Numbered from the stretch's first letter, positions 1-9,183 are shown. The stretch is 64,000 bases of DNA from an uncultured Roseobacter sp. (GCF_947493125.1 NZ_CANLQB010000007.1:124001-188000), one strand, 5' to 3'. The notes: generated by a model not told the origin, from the sequence alone. Program-made: numbers and translations.

Positions 1-451
1 GTGGCGCCATCGAATGATCTTCATTCAGTTGCGACAAGCTCCCGTCGCGAAAAAGAAAGAGCGGTGAATCCCCGACCGAAATCCAGTACAGGTTCTGGTT
101 TATGATCGCCGTTGCAACCAGCGTTGCTCCCATACCATGGGTTTCCGGGTGCATATCCACGTGTTGCCGTAGGCAGGCGTTTGCAGCCATTGCCGCGTCG
201 AGGAGATTTTGAGTGACGGTTCTCTCAAATGCTTCGACATCCCCGCGCTGGAACATCAATTCGCTGAAGACTTCGGTCACGACTATTTTGCTGGCGATAT
301 CTCCTGCCGCATGCCCGCCCATGCCATCGGCAAGTACGGCCACACCGACATCGGATCCCCGCGAGAAGTCGGCGATCACCGCGTCTTCCTGATAGGCACG
401 CGCACCCTTGCTCAGCGCCGAAGCCGCATCGAAATCAAACGTCGCCGGCAT
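1..451 (-). CDS. PP2C-family Ser/Thr protein phosphatase (C-terminus outside the window)
   Basis: The first 150 residues are visible. Metal-dependent PP2C phosphatases remove phosphate from Ser/Thr and reverse the action of partner kinases. Visible family motifs are the metal-binding ADGMGGHAAG (about residues 41-50), GMGATLVA (about 107-114) and VGDSPLFLFRDG (about 125-136). The ATG at 451 overlaps the end of the FHA gene by 17 bases, so the two are translationally coupled. With the kinase further upstream this makes a kinase-FHA-phosphatase trio. Such trios regulate type VI secretion in some proteobacteria, but no secretion gene lies in the window, so the target is unknown. The family call is firm. 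Confidence 0.9.
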   Translation of the reverse strand, partial: MPATFDFDAASALSKGARAYQEDAVIADFSRGSDVGVAVLADGMGGHAAGDIASKIVVTEVFSELMFQRGDVEAFERTVTQNLLDAAMAANACLRQHVDMHPETHGMGATLVATAIINQNLYWISVGDSPLFLFRDGSLSQLNEDHSMAP

Positions 452-1523
452 CACTGACATCCGTCATATCCCATTTGAAATCCGAGCCGCAGAGCGCCAC
501 GAAACGCAAAGTGGTCTCACCGATCCGGATCAGATCGGCGTGATGAAGTTCTTCCGTGCTCAAGACCGGGCGGGCATTTCGGCGGATGATGTTCGATTTT
601 CCGCCATGGCCAATATAGAACTTGTTCTGTTCCTCGTCATACGCAATCGCCGCGTGATTGTGGCGCGAGATGCTGTTGTCACCAAAATCCAGCTTAATCA
701 CTTGGTCATCACCGCGACCAATCATAGATGCACCGGTGAAGATGCTGAACGAATGACCCACGCCAGGGCCTTCAACCACAACCAGCCAGCCGACTGGAAA
801 CTTTTCGTCTTGCGGCTTCGCCGTAGCGCCGCCCGTTGCGCTGATTGGGTCCTGTGCGCCCTGGTCCGGGCGGTTGAACCCCAGAAGACGCGTTTTGACA
901 CGCCCGGCCCTCCGGCCCGAGCGACCGGCCGAAGAAGCAGGCACGCCACCATCTCCTCCGACTGTTGACAGATCAATGGGTGTTGCATCGCTTTCAGCCG
1001 GAGGATTGGGCTTGCGAGACAACTCCAGTTGTTGCTTGGCAAACTCGACGACATCCGAGGGTGTGTCTGCTGCCTCGTCGGGACCGCCGACCATATCTTC
1101 AGCGGGCTCGTCCGCAAAAGCAACTTGCGGCGCGTCGTCATTCGTCTCGCGTTTTGGTTCGATATCGGGTGCCATATCGCCCCCGGTCGTTGGCTGTGCA
1201 TGTTCCACGTCACGTGTCTGTGCCAAGACGGCCGCGATATCAGCTTCGCTATCATCTTCTGGGTCTTCGTTTGGCTCGCCGGACGTGCCCTCAGTCCCAA
1301 GGGCCGCATCCGCGCCCGCTCGATCTTCCAAGCCGTCCATTGATGGCGCATCACGTTCGGTACTGATTTCAGCATCGGAATCAGGCACTGCGAAGGGATC
1401 TAATGGAAGAACCCGGTCCTCCGCTGTTTCCATGAAGGCCTCGCGCAGTGCATCGTCGTCCAATCCTTCTTCGCCTGTGGCAGGTGTTGATTGGTTCTGA
1501 AAAACCTTCCGGAAGAGTGTCAT
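435..1523 (-). CDS. FHA-domain protein with acidic disordered N-terminus
   Basis: About 362 residues. The C-terminal ~110 residues form a forkhead-associated domain, which binds phosphothreonine: MIGRGDDQ and SISRHNHAAI match the conserved GR and SRxHA positions. The first two thirds is rich in Asp, Glu, Ala and Ser and looks disordered; it has several TP/TE sites and could be a kinase substrate. I chose the ATG at 1523, which has GGAAAGG just upstream; a TTG at 1550 would add nine residues. It lies between the kinase and phosphatase genes on the same strand, so it probably acts as the phosphopeptide-binding partner of that pair. Confidence 0.85.
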   Translation of the reverse strand: MTLFRKVFQNQSTPATGEEGLDDDALREAFMETAEDRVLPLDPFAVPDSDAEISTERDAPSMDGLEDRAGADAALGTEGTSGEPNEDPEDDSEADIAAVLAQTRDVEHAQPTTGGDMAPDIEPKRETNDDAPQVAFADEPAEDMVGGPDEAADTPSDVVEFAKQQLELSRKPNPPAESDATPIDLSTVGGDGGVPASSAGRSGRRAGRVKTRLLGFNRPDQGAQDPISATGGATAKPQDEKFPVGWLVVVEGPGVGHSFSIFTGASMIGRGDDQVIKLDFGDNSISRHNHAAIAYDEEQNKFYIGHGGKSNIIRRNARPVLSTEELHHADLIRIGETTLRFVALCGSDFKWDMTDVSDAGDV

Positions 1524-1597
1524 GTCATGCCTTTCCAATGCTACTTGCAACCATGTGTCCCGGGTTACCGAAACCTTGAAATCGAAAGCCCTTCCGC

Positions 1598-3235
1598 CTA
1601 GCCGCCCACGGTGTAGGCGCGATGAGCGGTCCAGTATCCGTAGTCCTCGCCGAGCGCGATGATCTGGCCAACCGTGACAGCGTGGACATCGTCGAACTGC
1701 AACGCAGCGTGGCCGAGAAAGAAGTACGCAAAGAGGATCACAGGGATGGTGGCCAACCTGCGCATTTGAGGTTTGGCCGACCTCTCGTTTGCTGCCGCAA
1801 CCACGGCATCAAATTCTTCCTGTGAAATCACCGGAGGAAGCGTCTGCCGCGCCTTTAGTCGAGCGATCGGATTGTTTGCCGGCAGTGATGTTTCCGACGG
1901 ATTCGGTGACGCCTCGGCGCATTCAACCAGCCCCCCTGGCGCTGGATCAGCTGCAGAGCGATCACGTCGTTCTCGTTCGACGATATTCGTCGGCGCGCCC
2001 GAATCCTGGCTGCCTGTGTGAAGCGCATTTCGAATGCCATCGAGGACAGCGTCTTGAGACCTGCCCTCGCTGGACAGATCCTCATCTGCGTCTTGTGGAT
2101 AGAGGTCGCGCAGGAAGTCAGCGTCGTACTTTGTATGGACTGGTTCCGCGATCTTGCGACCTTGCTCAGGCCCTGCTTCTGCAACCTCCTCCGCGGCCGG
2201 AGTCCCCACGGTTTCCTGACGATCGAATTCATCTTTCATGGACCGGACAAGATTACTGACCGTCAGATCGATGCTCGTGTCGTTCTGAGCCCGTGCCCGC
2301 GCCAAGTCGGCACGTCTGTCGTGATCAATCATCAAGATCCAGTCTTCCGCCGACTGCATTCTGTCGGCTGGGACAATGCTCATTGCTTGATCAATGGCGT
2401 CGAGGAATTCGTCATCGTACTCAGGAAACCGGCCTTGAAGTGGTCGGTAGAGATCAGGTTGACTTGAGGCGAGTGCCGCGAGCCGCGCTTGGCTATTGGG
2501 TGGTGCCTCGCCGGAGATCAGATGGCTCAGCGACGCGGCGAGCGCATAGAGATCGCTGCAAGGGTATTGCTGACTCCCGGCGACGTAGAATTCTTGTGGC
2601 GAATAGCCGTCCTTGACGACCAGAACGGCAGACAACACCCGGCTTTTGCGGCTCGCCTCTTCGCGGGCCGCGCCAAAATCGATCAAGACAGGATGCCCGG
2701 CCTTATCGACCAGAATGTTGTCGGGCGAGATGTCTCGGTGCAGCAAGTCCTGGCTGTGAACATGGGCGATGGCGTCGAGCAATGCGAGTGTGAGCTTGCG
2801 CACCTGCGGCGGTGACATCGCCGGGCTGCCGCTTTCAATGATTTCAAGCAGGTCTTTTCCGTCGACCAGATCGAGCGCCATATAGGCTGTCTCATTGTCC
2901 TCGAACACCTGATGAACGCCGACCACGCTTTCATGATCGAGGCGGGACAGCGCATGCGCTTCGCGAATAAAAAGTGCCACAATCGACTTGAAGTCGTCCA
3001 CATAATTGCGCGTACGCGCACGCACGGTTTTCTTGACCCGGCTACAAAAGGCTTCGGGGAAGCATTCCTTGATCACCACCGTCCGGTTGAGGCTGTCTTT
3101 CGCCAGATAGGTTATGCCGAAACCACCACTGCTCAGGTAGCGAATGATCTCATACTGCCCGCTGAGCAGCTGGCTGCCGGGGGCGAGTGCCTCGCTATTG
3201 GCCTCTGGTGGAAGTGTCCCGTCTGGGGTGCTCAT
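1598..3235 (-). CDS. Membrane-anchored Ser/Thr protein kinase
   Basis: About 545 residues. The N-terminal ~280 are a Hanks-type kinase domain: glycine loop SSGGFGITYLAK, the ATP-binding lysine in VVIKECFPE, catalytic loop HRDISPDNIL (Ser-Pro replaces the usual Lys-Pro after the Asp), and DFG in LIDFGAAR. A long acidic linker follows, then one membrane segment near the C-terminus (IPVILFAYFFLGHAALQ). Few residues follow that segment, so the catalytic domain is probably cytoplasmic. The first in-frame ATG is at 3235; a TTG at 3370 would add 45 residues and cannot be excluded, since neither has a strong ribosome-binding site. It is the first gene of the kinase-FHA-PP2C set. Confidence 0.85.
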   Translation of the reverse strand: MSTPDGTLPPEANSEALAPGSQLLSGQYEIIRYLSSGGFGITYLAKDSLNRTVVIKECFPEAFCSRVKKTVRARTRNYVDDFKSIVALFIREAHALSRLDHESVVGVHQVFEDNETAYMALDLVDGKDLLEIIESGSPAMSPPQVRKLTLALLDAIAHVHSQDLLHRDISPDNILVDKAGHPVLIDFGAAREEASRKSRVLSAVLVVKDGYSPQEFYVAGSQQYPCSDLYALAASLSHLISGEAPPNSQARLAALASSQPDLYRPLQGRFPEYDDEFLDAIDQAMSIVPADRMQSAEDWILMIDHDRRADLARARAQNDTSIDLTVSNLVRSMKDEFDRQETVGTPAAEEVAEAGPEQGRKIAEPVHTKYDADFLRDLYPQDADEDLSSEGRSQDAVLDGIRNALHTGSQDSGAPTNIVERERRDRSAADPAPGGLVECAEASPNPSETSLPANNPIARLKARQTLPPVISQEEFDAVVAAANERSAKPQMRRLATIPVILFAYFFLGHAALQFDDVHAVTVGQIIALGEDYGYWTAHRAYTVGG

Positions 3236-3422
3236 CGTGCTGTCGTTTGTCCATGGCTGCTTAGCGGCTGGGCGAACTTCGAAGGTCCAATCCGCCGCGC
3301 TGTCAGAGGGCCCGGAAGCTGTGACAAAAACATGGCCGCGCCGGGGAAGACCCGTGCCATGAAACGACAAGTTTACACTAATTTATTGAGTCTTAACGAC
3401 CAACGACAGATGAATTGGCGGA

Positions 3423-4400
3423 CTAGAGAGCGACACGCGTGGCCTTGCCAGCCTGCTCGGCCTTCACGGCTGCAACTGACGCAACAGCGAGATCCTGCAA
3501 CCCAACACCCGTGCCGTCGAAGAGGGTGATTTCCGCCGCATCCTGACGTCCGGGGTGGGTTCCGTTTATGACAGCACCAACGGGAGTGATGTCTCCCTCT
3601 CCGATCAGGCCATCACGGATCGCGTGTTGCGCTTCTCCAATACTTACGGATTGCGCGATCTCGTCAGCAAAAACGGTAGCCCTGGCGAGCAACGCTGGAT
3701 CGACCTCCTGCTTGCCTTTGGTGTCCGTGCCCATACAGGCAATATGCGTGCCAGGCTTGATCCAGTCCTTCATCAGCAACGGCTCGAAGGCCGAGGTAAT
3801 TGTGATGATCACATCGGCCTCCTCGCCCAGCTGCTCGGGGCTGACGGCCTCGAAGGCAAGGCCAAGTTCTTCTGCGACAGATTCAAGCCGTGGTAGCATC
3901 TCCGGATGCGGATTCCAGGCAACAACCTTTTCGAAGGCGCGCTGCTCGGCTGCGGCGCACAGTTGAAAGCTGGATTGGTGCCCTGCCCCAACCATACCAA
4001 GCACCTTGGCGTCTTTGCGCGCCAGATGTGCGATGGAGACCGAGGAGGAGGCCGCCGTGCGCACGGCCGTCAGGTAGTTCCCGCCCACAAGGGCCTGCAG
4101 CATACCGGTGTCAGGGTCAAACAGGAAAATAGTAGACTGGTGATTGGTCAGCCCCTTATCCATGTTTCCCGGCCAGTAGCCGCCCGACTTCACACCGAGC
4201 GTTTTGCCAGCCTTGTCAAACCCCGACTTGAAACCGTAGAGCGCGTCCGCATAGCCGATGGCCTCACGAATGACCGGGAAGTTATAAGCGTCCCCTGACG
4301 CCATGGCGCCAAAGACAGCCTCCACCGCGTCGAAAGCATCCTTGCTGCTCACCACCTCAGCGCAGACGTCTTCGCCTACGATCAACACTCCATCACTCAT
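3423..4400 (-). CDS. bhcD: Iminosuccinate reductase of the beta-hydroxyaspartate cycle
   Basis: About 325 residues of the ornithine cyclodeaminase/mu-crystallin family. There is a Rossmann motif VLGMVGAGHQSS near residue 130 and the family segment VKSGGYWPGN near residue 70. In the beta-hydroxyaspartate cycle BhcD reduces iminosuccinate to L-aspartate with NAD(P)H and so regenerates the amino donor. Assignment rests on family plus position: it is the last gene of a set that matches bhcABCD in order and family. Without that context it would be called only an ornithine cyclodeaminase-like protein. The start at 4400 (MSDGVLIV) lies 52 bases after the bhcC stop; longer in-frame upstream sequence is bhcC read in another frame. 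Confidence 0.9.
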   Translation of the reverse strand: MSDGVLIVGEDVCAEVVSSKDAFDAVEAVFGAMASGDAYNFPVIREAIGYADALYGFKSGFDKAGKTLGVKSGGYWPGNMDKGLTNHQSTIFLFDPDTGMLQALVGGNYLTAVRTAASSSVSIAHLARKDAKVLGMVGAGHQSSFQLCAAAEQRAFEKVVAWNPHPEMLPRLESVAEELGLAFEAVSPEQLGEEADVIITITSAFEPLLMKDWIKPGTHIACMGTDTKGKQEVDPALLARATVFADEIAQSVSIGEAQHAIRDGLIGEGDITPVGAVINGTHPGRQDAAEITLFDGTGVGLQDLAVASVAAVKAEQAGKATRVAL

Positions 4401-4452
4401 CGGGTCTTCCAGTCTTTCAGATTGTAGGGGGGGGCGCTCAGAACCACCGGGG

Positions 4453-5616
4453 TCAATAGGCTTTGCCGCGGGCGGACACGGGCCAGAGCGTTTCCACCTT
4501 GCCGTTTCGCACGCCGACATACCAATCGTGCACGTTGCAGGTGGGATCGCAGTGCCCCGGCACCAGCTTGAGCTTGTCATTGACCTTGAGCACCGCTTCG
4601 GGATCGGCCACCACGCCGTGCTCGTCCGAACACTTGACGTATTCCACATCGGTGCGCCCGAAAATAACCGGCAGGCCACTGTCAACTGACTGCGCCTTAA
4701 GCCCGGCATCGACAATTGCCTTATCGGCCTTGGCGTGGCTCATCACCGACGTCAGAATGAAGAGCGCGTTCTCCCACTCACCCTGATCTATGCGGTTGCC
4801 GTTTTCATCGAGAATGCGACCATAGTCGGCATCCATGAAAGCGTAGGAGCCACACTGCAGCTCATTATAAACACCGGAGTTTCCTTCGAAGTAATAGGAT
4901 CCGGTACCACCGCCGCCGACAATGTCGCAGTCGAGCCCGTCGGCCTTGAGCGTGTCCACGGCATCTTTGACCATGGCCACCGCTATATCGACCTTGGCCT
5001 TGCGCTCGTCATAGCTGTCGAGGTGCTGCATCGCGCCCTGATACGCTTGAATACCGGCAAACTTCAGCCCGTCTGCGGCGTCGATGGCCTTGGCAATCTC
5101 GACCACCTCGGGTGTCGTGGTGACGCCGCAGCGTCCGGCACCGCAGTCGATCTCCACAAGGCATTCGATTTCCGTCCCGTGGCGTACGGCCGCTTCGGAT
5201 AGGTCCGCCACATTCGCGACATCGTCGACGCAGCAGATGGTACGCGCGCCGAGCTTGGGCAACCGGGCCAGACGGTCGATCTTCTCGGGCTGGCGCACCT
5301 GGTTGGAGACCAGCACGTCCTTGATGCCGCCGCGCGCAAACACCTCGGCTTCCGACACCTTCTGACAACAGACCCCGCAGCTGCCGCCCAGCTTCTCTTG
5401 CAACAGGGCGACATCGACGGATTTATGCATCTTGCCGTGCACCCGGTGCCGCATGCCATGCGCCTTGGCCCAGTCGCCCATCTTCTTGATGTTGCGCTCC
5501 AGCGCGTCGAGGTCGAGCACGAGGCACGGTGTCTGGATCTCCGTCTCATCCATCCCGATTGCCGCCGGAATGTCGTAGCCCACTTCATAGTCTTCGAATT
5601 TCACTTGCTTGTTCAT
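4453..5616 (-). CDS. bhcC: Beta-hydroxyaspartate aldolase (D-threonine aldolase-like, PLP)
   Basis: 387 residues of the D-threonine aldolase/alanine racemase N-domain family. RVHGKMHKS (about 58-66) carries the PLP lysine, K62 by alignment with RPHxKTHK. The C-terminal PGHCDPTCNVHD carries the metal-binding His/Asp typical of this family. BhcC condenses glycine with glyoxylate to give erythro-beta-hydroxyaspartate, the carbon-carbon bond-forming step of the cycle. It starts 11 bases after the bhcB stop and has a good ribosome-binding site (GGAGAG). The specific substrate is inferred from the complete bhc gene set around it. Confidence 0.92.
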   Translation of the reverse strand: MNKQVKFEDYEVGYDIPAAIGMDETEIQTPCLVLDLDALERNIKKMGDWAKAHGMRHRVHGKMHKSVDVALLQEKLGGSCGVCCQKVSEAEVFARGGIKDVLVSNQVRQPEKIDRLARLPKLGARTICCVDDVANVADLSEAAVRHGTEIECLVEIDCGAGRCGVTTTPEVVEIAKAIDAADGLKFAGIQAYQGAMQHLDSYDERKAKVDIAVAMVKDAVDTLKADGLDCDIVGGGGTGSYYFEGNSGVYNELQCGSYAFMDADYGRILDENGNRIDQGEWENALFILTSVMSHAKADKAIVDAGLKAQSVDSGLPVIFGRTDVEYVKCSDEHGVVADPEAVLKVNDKLKLVPGHCDPTCNVHDWYVGVRNGKVETLWPVSARGKAY

Positions 5617-5627
5617 ATCCGCTCTCC

Positions 5628-6599
5628 TTAGCCCTTGATCCAGGGCAATCTGTCCGAATCCACATTGCCGCCGGTGATGATGACGCCCACGCGCTTACCC
5701 CGGAACATCTCCGGATTGCGCAGGATCGTGGCCATCGGCACCGCACAGCTCGGCTCCATTACGATTTTCATCCGTTCCCAAGTCAGCTTCATTGCGTCGA
5801 TGATCTCCTGCTCGCTTGCCGTCAGCACGTTGGTCACGAAGCTGGAGACGAAATGCCAGGTGTTCTCCTTGAGCGGCACCTTGAGCCCGTCGGCGATGGT
5901 CACCGGCGCATCGTCGGCAATGATGTGACCCGCGCGGAAGGACCGCGCTGCATCGTCGGCCTGATCGGGTTCAGCGGCGTAAATCTCCATCTGAGGGGCG
6001 AGGTTCGACAGCGTGAGGCACGTGCCCGAGATCATGCCCCCGCCACCGATGGGCGCAATCACCGCGTCGAGATCCTCCACCTGGTCCAGCAACTCCAGTG
6101 AACAGGTGGCTTGCCCCGCGATCACGCGCGGATCGTTGTAGGGGTGCACAAACTCCGCGCCCGTGGCCTCCTGCACCTCGGCAAAAGCCGCCTCGCGGCT
6201 GGTGGTCGAGGGTTCGCATTCGGTGATGATCCCACCATAGCCACGCACTGCGGCTTTCTTCGCCTCAGGGGCGGTGCGTGGCATCACCACATGACAGGGA
6301 ATTCCCCGCCGCCCAGCCGCGTAACTCAAGGACAAAGCATGATTGCCCGAGGAATGCGTGGCCACGCCCTTTTCGGCCATGGCGTCGCTCAGCCCAAAGA
6401 CCGCATTCGACGCGCCGCGCACCTTGAACGCACCCGCTTTTTGGAAATTCTCGCACTTAAAGAACAGTTCAGCACCGGTAAGGTCGTTGAAGTAGGTCGA
6501 GGTCAGCACCGGTGTGCGGTGGATGTACGGCGCAATTCGTGCGTGTGCGGCGTGCACGTGATCGATGGTCAGGTCAGGACCGGTCAATGTGTCGAGCAT
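5628..6599 (-). CDS. bhcB: Beta-hydroxyaspartate dehydratase (threonine dehydratase-like, PLP)
   Basis: 323 residues of the fold-type II PLP (threonine/serine dehydratase) family. NFQKAGAFKVRGA holds the PLP lysine (K59); SSGNHALSLSYAA and the phosphate-binding glycine loop IGGGGMISG are present. There is no C-terminal ACT domain, in line with the short catabolic or racemase-like members. BhcB eliminates water from beta-hydroxyaspartate to give iminosuccinate, the substrate of BhcD. The gene begins 11 bases downstream of bhcA. A generic threonine dehydratase or serine racemase would look similar; the flanking genes decide the call. Confidence 0.92.
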   Translation of the reverse strand: MLDTLTGPDLTIDHVHAAHARIAPYIHRTPVLTSTYFNDLTGAELFFKCENFQKAGAFKVRGASNAVFGLSDAMAEKGVATHSSGNHALSLSYAAGRRGIPCHVVMPRTAPEAKKAAVRGYGGIITECEPSTTSREAAFAEVQEATGAEFVHPYNDPRVIAGQATCSLELLDQVEDLDAVIAPIGGGGMISGTCLTLSNLAPQMEIYAAEPDQADDAARSFRAGHIIADDAPVTIADGLKVPLKENTWHFVSSFVTNVLTASEQEIIDAMKLTWERMKIVMEPSCAVPMATILRNPEMFRGKRVGVIITGGNVDSDRLPWIKG

Positions 6600-6610
6600 T
6601 GGGGCTCCTC

Positions 6611-7801
6611 TCAGGCTGCGGATTTGATCAGCGCACCGCGGTGCTGGCGATAGTAATCCTGCGCAGCGGCCACCCCGCTACCCAACTCTATGGGATAGTC
6701 GAGATCCGCCATCGCCATCTCGATCGTGGCGAGGCCGGAAAGCACCATTACATCCGTAAGGCTGCCCAAATGACCGATGCGGAACGCTTTGCCGTTCATT
6801 TCACCTAGGCCTATACCAAAAGATACGCCGTAAGCGTTGAACGCCTGATCGGTGAGCGCATTGCTGTCAAAGCCCTCGGGCACATAGATCGCGCTGACAG
6901 TGTCAGAATAAAGCTCAGGCCTTTGCGCCACGAGCTTCAGACCCCAGGCATCCACCGCGCGCCGCACGCCCTCGGCCAAGCGAAAGTGCCGTGCGTAGAC
7001 ATTCTCCAACCCTTCCTCCATCAGCATCTTCAAACTCTCGCGTAATCCGTAAATCAGCTGCAGCGGCGGAGTGTAGGGAAACCCACCCGACGCGTTGGCC
7101 GTCATCATGTCGCGGAAATCGAAGAACGTGCGTGGTAATTTGGCCGTCTCCATCGCGGCGAGTGCCTTGGGGCTTACACCGAGGATCGCCATGCCAGTGG
7201 CCAACATAAACCCCTTCTGCGAGCCCGAGACGGCGACATCGACCCCCCAATCATCCATTTTGAATGGCATGGAAGCCAACGAGCTGACACAGTCGACAAA
7301 GAGCATGGCCGGGTGCTGTGCTGCATCCATAGCTCCGCGGACCGCACCGATATCCGATGTCACTCCGGTTGCGGTTTCGTTGTGCGTGACCAGCACCGCT
7401 TTGATACTGTGCTCGACATCGGAGCTCAGGATGGCTTGAAACCGGTCTGCCGGCGCGCCGTCTCCCCAAGCGCAATCGATGACTTGCACATCGAGGTCAT
7501 GGCGCTGGCAAAGGTCAATCCAGCGGTGACTAAACATGCCATACCGCGCCACAAGCACCTTGTCGCCGGGGCTCAGCGTATTGCAGATCGCAGCCTCCCA
7601 GCCGCCTGTGCCGCTTGCCGGAAAGGTGATCACTTTGCCCTGCGTGGTACCAAATACCTTCTTGGTTTCCTCAAGCACCGGCGCGAAAGTCTCGACAAAG
7701 TCCGGGGCCCGATGATCACGGGTCTGTACCTGCATTGCCGCGCGCAAACGATCAGGAATATTTGTCGGGCCTGGAATAAAGACGGGGTTTTGGTCTGACA
7801 T
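6611..7801 (-). CDS. bhcA: Aspartate-glyoxylate aminotransferase of the beta-hydroxyaspartate cycle
   Basis: 396 residues, class V PLP aminotransferase (serine-glyoxylate/alanine-glyoxylate type). The PLP lysine is K196 in VSGSQKGFM; FVDCVSSLASMPFKMDDWGVDV is the usual cofactor-binding Asp region. BhcA transfers the amino group of aspartate to glyoxylate, giving oxaloacetate and glycine, which starts and closes the cycle. I chose the ATG at 7801, directly preceded by GGAGGAGATTGCC; the in-frame upstream 18 codons are leader sequence. It is the first gene of the operon and faces bhcR across an AT-rich regulatory region. Confidence 0.93.
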   Translation of the reverse strand: MSDQNPVFIPGPTNIPDRLRAAMQVQTRDHRAPDFVETFAPVLEETKKVFGTTQGKVITFPASGTGGWEAAICNTLSPGDKVLVARYGMFSHRWIDLCQRHDLDVQVIDCAWGDGAPADRFQAILSSDVEHSIKAVLVTHNETATGVTSDIGAVRGAMDAAQHPAMLFVDCVSSLASMPFKMDDWGVDVAVSGSQKGFMLATGMAILGVSPKALAAMETAKLPRTFFDFRDMMTANASGGFPYTPPLQLIYGLRESLKMLMEEGLENVYARHFRLAEGVRRAVDAWGLKLVAQRPELYSDTVSAIYVPEGFDSNALTDQAFNAYGVSFGIGLGEMNGKAFRIGHLGSLTDVMVLSGLATIEMAMADLDYPIELGSGVAAAQDYYRQHRGALIKSAA

Positions 7802-8014
7802 GGCAATCTCCTCCTTAATCGTGTCGCACGATAACAGATAGCGTCGCGCGCGCAATTTTCTCGAAAATATTTTTCATTCAGAAATATAAATAGTTATACT
7901 TATGATATTTATTGGTTTTTTTATTTTCAATTTCGCTTTTATAGATCTCATTGAAATAATTTACCGCTCATGTAAAGATAAAGCACATCGATTCTAACTG
8001 GTGTGCGACGCGGC
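7802..8014. promoter_or_regulatory. bhcA-bhcR divergent regulatory region
   Basis: The 213 bases between the divergent operon and regulator are strikingly AT-rich against GC-rich surroundings, especially 7855-7960. An inverted repeat with 6-base arms, ATCGTG-tcg-CACGAT, sits at 7818-7832 in the bhcA leader. A second, looser one has arms AAATAT (7882-7887) and ATATTT (7905-7910). IclR-family regulators bind short palindromes, so either could be the BhcR site; which one is used is not shown by sequence alone. Confidence 0.6.
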
Positions 8015-8884
8015 ATGACATCTCCAAAAAGGCCAAGAGGGCGACCCAAGTCGCAGTTCCGCGAAAGCTCCGCGGGGACACTGCAATCACTGGATCGGGC
8101 ACTCGGCATCCTGCGGGCGGTGTCCAAGTCCGACCGCGCAACGCTGACAGATCTGTCGCTGTCGCTCGGGGTACCAACGGCGACGACGCACCGCATTTTG
8201 ACCACATTGCAGAAGCACGGGTTTGTTGCGTTCGACGATGAACGTCAAGACTGGGTGATCGGGATCGAAGCATACCGCATTGGTGTTTCATTTATGAACC
8301 GGACCGGCCTCAGCACAGTCAGCCGACCGGTCATGCGCCAGTTGATGGAGAAGACTGGGGAGACAGCCAACCTGGCGATCGCAGATGGGGCCGAGGTGGT
8401 CTTTGTTGGGCAGGTCGAGACAAGCAATCCCATCCGGGCCTTTTTTGCACGCGGCACACGCACTTCCATGCACGCCTCGGGCACCGGCAAAGCCATCCTC
8501 GCTGCACTGCCCGAGGAACGGGTACGCAAGCTCCTGATGTTGTCGGGGCTTGCGAGTTTTACCGACGCCACGCTTGTGACACCCGATGCACTCTTTGCCG
8601 ATCTCGCCGAGACTCGCGCACGCGGCTGGTCCTATGATCGCGAGGAACGGTATGAGGGCATGTCTTGCATCGGCAGTGCGATTTACGACGAGCATCAGGA
8701 GCCATATGCTGGGGTATCCATATCGGGGCCCAGCACCCGCTTCGATGCGCGCCGCGTTCCTGAGCTTGGTGCAACCGTGGCTCGGGCAGCGCGCGATATC
8801 ACGGATTTGATTGGTGGACGCTTCCCCGATCACATTGAGAAGCCGCTGGGAACGCGGCCAGGCAACGCAAGCCAAGTGACGTGA
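8015..8884 (+). CDS. bhcR: IclR-family regulator of the beta-hydroxyaspartate cycle
   Basis: About 289 residues: an N-terminal winged helix-turn-helix (TLTDLSLSLGVPTATTHRILTTLQKHGFV, about 45-75) followed by the IclR effector domain (VEVVF-like AEVVFVGQVET, SMHASGTGKAILAALPEE, GMSCIGSAIYDE). Characterised BhcR senses glyoxylate and controls bhcABCD, and the gene lies divergently next to that operon, as here. The N-terminus is basic (SPKRPRGRPK). ATG 8015 is preferred to an in-frame GTG at 8003; neither has a strong ribosome-binding site. Confidence 0.9.
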   Translation: MTSPKRPRGRPKSQFRESSAGTLQSLDRALGILRAVSKSDRATLTDLSLSLGVPTATTHRILTTLQKHGFVAFDDERQDWVIGIEAYRIGVSFMNRTGLSTVSRPVMRQLMEKTGETANLAIADGAEVVFVGQVETSNPIRAFFARGTRTSMHASGTGKAILAALPEERVRKLLMLSGLASFTDATLVTPDALFADLAETRARGWSYDREERYEGMSCIGSAIYDEHQEPYAGVSISGPSTRFDARRVPELGATVARAARDITDLIGGRFPDHIEKPLGTRPGNASQVT

Positions 8885-9183
8885 TGGGTCGAGCAAGCAC
8901 TGTTCAAAGAAGGGAGAAACCGGGAAAATCCAAGATGAGGCCTCAAAAATTCGCCTTGTGGTTGAACTAACGGATTGTTATTCGGCACTATTTTCTTGCC
9001 CAGAATTTGCAACCATCTAAGTTAGTCAGGTACTATCGGGACAGTTCGGCACGGGTGTGGCGGAGGAGCGAGACACCGTTGCGAGGTCTGCATATGCGGG
9101 CAAGCTGTCATCAGATATACATCATTCACCGAGCGCTATGCTCATATCTTGCGGACCGCCGTGTCCGACCAAAGGGAGGAAAT
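8885..9183. other. Intergenic leader between bhcR and the TRAP operon
   Basis: 299 bases without a credible gene. In-frame codons run upstream of the binding-protein gene from 9007, but the Tat signal peptide begins at 9184, right after AGGGAGGAAAT, so this is untranslated leader. Promoter elements should lie here; I see no convincing -35/-10 pair or operator. Confidence 0.5.

Noticed and set aside
1-3370. Type VI secretion locus
   Set aside because: Only the kinase, FHA and phosphatase genes are present; no structural secretion gene lies in the window.
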